Below the pieces are notes generated by a model that saw nothing but the letters and a program-made list of their open reading frames with translations, ran no database searches and was not told the DNA's origin. Below, piece after piece: positions 6,125 through 7,085 of a stretch of 7,085 nucleotides of DNA. Within the stretch, counting starts at the first letter, position 1, and the number at the start of each line of letters is the position of its first letter. The stretch is from Candidatus Njordarchaeum guaymasense (GTDB taxonomy: Archaea; Asgardarchaeota; Njordarchaeia; Njordarchaeales; Njordarchaeaceae): positions 1-7,085 of the forward strand of contig JAUQYT010000309.1 of the NCBI GenBank assembly GCA_030587605.1, given 5' to 3'. The position numbers and the translations under genes are program-made.

Positions 6125-6493
6125 ATGTCAGAAGGCGGGTTCTTCCTACCTACAAGTCTTAGTCCACAACAGGAAGAGGAGCTTATTGAGAAGATCGCTC
6201 GACTGATTGTCAGAAGTGGCGCTGATGTTCCGTCTACGATTCTTCTTCAGGCAGTGGGCCCGTTTTCCTATCTTAGTGCCCACTTTCTTCTGCTCTTCCT
6301 CTCACCGATCCTTCCGTTGTTTGGTAACGCAGGAGAGAACATAGTTGCGTTGCTCAGCAAAAGAGAGAACCTTAGCAAGCTAATCCAGCGTGTGGAAGCG
6401 TTGAAGAAGCAATTGAACGAGGAAAGGAAGGCGGGCGCCAGAAATACACAGAGGAATTGGCGAAATCTCATTCTTCGATTATTTCAACGTTAG
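6125..6493 (+). CDS. small uncharacterised protein with one hydrophobic helix
   Basis: The 122-aa product matches no named function. It has an amphipathic, acidic helix (about residues 14-30, ending EKIARLIVR), then a hydrophobic segment with prolines and glycines at about 39-68 (containing GPFSYLSAHFLLLFLSPIL) that could cross or dip into the membrane. A charged helical or coiled-coil stretch follows at 79-104 (KRENLSKLIQRVEALKK), then a basic tail rich in Arg. The layout resembles short prokaryotic hypothetical proteins of the type 'EKIA..IV......PA..fL....P.s.l.s' followed by 'LL..renl..Li..iE', recalled but not verified. An in-frame TGA at 6116 makes the ATG at 6125 the first possible start. 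There is only a weak GATGGG immediately before it, so a leaderless transcript is possible; TATGCATA at 6078-6085 is a candidate TATA box. Its last 26 bases overlap the 3' end of the opposing KOW gene. Biased hydrophobic composition and helical periodicity favour a real gene over a shadow. Confidence 0.7.
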   Translation: MSEGGFFLPTSLSPQQEEELIEKIARLIVRSGADVPSTILLQAVGPFSYLSAHFLLLFLSPILPLFGNAGENIVALLSKRENLSKLIQRVEALKKQLNEERKAGARNTQRNWRNLILRLFQR

Positions 6494-7085
6494 CTCTAGG
6501 CACCATAACCTTCTCGCCATTATCCAACTCAACTTCTACTATGCGTACACCCGACTCTGTTTCGACCTTCTGCAGCTCGGCGGGCAGACTGACAACCTTC
6601 CCCATTGCTCCGAAGTATGGTTCTCTGATCACTCGGATAGGGGTGCCAGGTTTCATTCCTCCGACCGAATCCTGCTCACTAACCTCTTGAGCGGATAGCT
6701 CTGTATGAGGAACAATGATCTCAGGCCTGAGTACTCCCGCTCTGATCTGTGTTGCGCCAGACATCGACGCCTTGAATCCTTGGAAACGCTGAAGAAGACC
6801 AAACACTCTTTGCGACATCTTCATCTTGCCGAAGCCCTCTGTCACGATCAGCGTTACTCCGACTTGCTCATCTCCAGTGATCCCGACACCAATCCTGTGG
6901 CCAACGAAGTTGACAAGTTCCCTGTAGTTCACTCCCCCAGACACAATACCTTTCACCCCAAGATTTGCCGCTTTAGCCATAGCTTCTCCCGTTACCATTG
7001 AACCTGCCACCAAGATCCTTCCGTTATCTTGGTCTGTAATTGCGTCGGCATCAAGGATATCCTTGGGTGAATCTACAGATATCTT
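6468..7085 (-). CDS. KOW-motif protein of unknown function (5'-partial)
   Basis: The reading frame is open without a stop from 6468 to the right edge, so the 205 residues seen are the C-terminal part and the true start lies outside. An apparent TTG start at 7013 is probably internal, because the frame upstream of it (including KDILDADAITDQDNGRI) is protein-like. A first region (visible residues 25-100) is rich in glycine and short strands, with NLGVKGIVSGGVNYRELV and LIVTEGFGKMKMS, then RPEIIVP. It is followed by a KOW/SH3-like barrel: GTPIRVIREPYFGAMGKV (147-164) and, after a short insertion, VEVELDNGEKVMVPRANVEII. KOW motifs occur in NusG/Spt5 and several ribosomal proteins and bind RNA or protein, but this protein lacks the NGN domain. 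Similar hypothetical proteins with a 'TEGFG..pM' segment ahead of a KOW barrel are recalled from archaea and Chloroflexi; their function is unknown. The gene is convergent with, and overlaps by 26 bases, the small gene at 6125-6493. Confidence 0.85.
   Translation of the reverse strand, partial: KISVDSPKDILDADAITDQDNGRILVAGSMVTGEAMAKAANLGVKGIVSGGVNYRELVNFVGHRIGVGITGDEQVGVTLIVTEGFGKMKMSQRVFGLLQRFQGFKASMSGATQIRAGVLRPEIIVPHTELSAQEVSEQDSVGGMKPGTPIRVIREPYFGAMGKVVSLPAELQKVETESGVRIVEVELDNGEKVMVPRANVEIIEE

Noticed and set aside
6457..6690. Plus-strand 77-codon Ser/Thr-rich frame over the KOW gene.
   Set aside because: It is antisense to the recognisable KOW barrel; a shadow frame.

Overview
The window looks archaeal, most likely from the Thermoproteota side (Bathyarchaeia or Nitrososphaeria relatives), but no universal marker gene is present, so this is an inference. 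The hints are a cobalamin-binding/radical SAM protein resembling a mainly archaeal family (Ta0216 type), a mix of strong Shine-Dalgarno starts and apparently leaderless starts, frequent TTG/GTG initiation, and a tRNA-Cys whose tertiary positions suit an archaeal tRNA. A deep-branching bacterium is not excluded. The DNA is gene-dense, with no gene-free stretch longer than about 180 bases.

Left part (1-1866): the first 100 bases hold the start of a minus-strand membrane transporter gene, probably MFS, cut by the window edge and recognisable from a TTG start behind a strong ribosome binding site. A complete plus-strand tRNA-Cys(GCA) with encoded CCA and an unusual A discriminator base follows at 279-353. 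Next is a full-length minus-strand M81 (MlrC-type) metallopeptidase-like gene, whose start is best placed at a TTG preceded by GGAGGG.

Middle (1867-4682): a divergent intergenic region leads into a two-gene plus-strand unit. The first gene encodes a 362-aa protein that looks like a degenerate tandem GNAT-fold protein. The second, three bases downstream with a GTG start, encodes a 500-aa B12-binding/radical SAM enzyme with an intact CxxxCxxC motif and several extra cysteines. This pair is the least explained and most interesting part of the window. Its substrate cannot be read from the sequence.

Right part (4683-7085): a minus-strand class III PLP aminotransferase of the glutamate-1-semialdehyde aminomutase type converges on the radical SAM gene. 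A divergent plus-strand gene encodes a 122-aa protein with one hydrophobic helix and a charged helical tail. Its 3' end overlaps by 26 bases the 3' end of a minus-strand KOW-motif gene that runs out of the right edge.

No mobile element, CRISPR array, prophage gene or rRNA was seen. Apart from the GNAT-like/radical SAM pair, the genes look like independently transcribed housekeeping or metabolic genes rather than one system.
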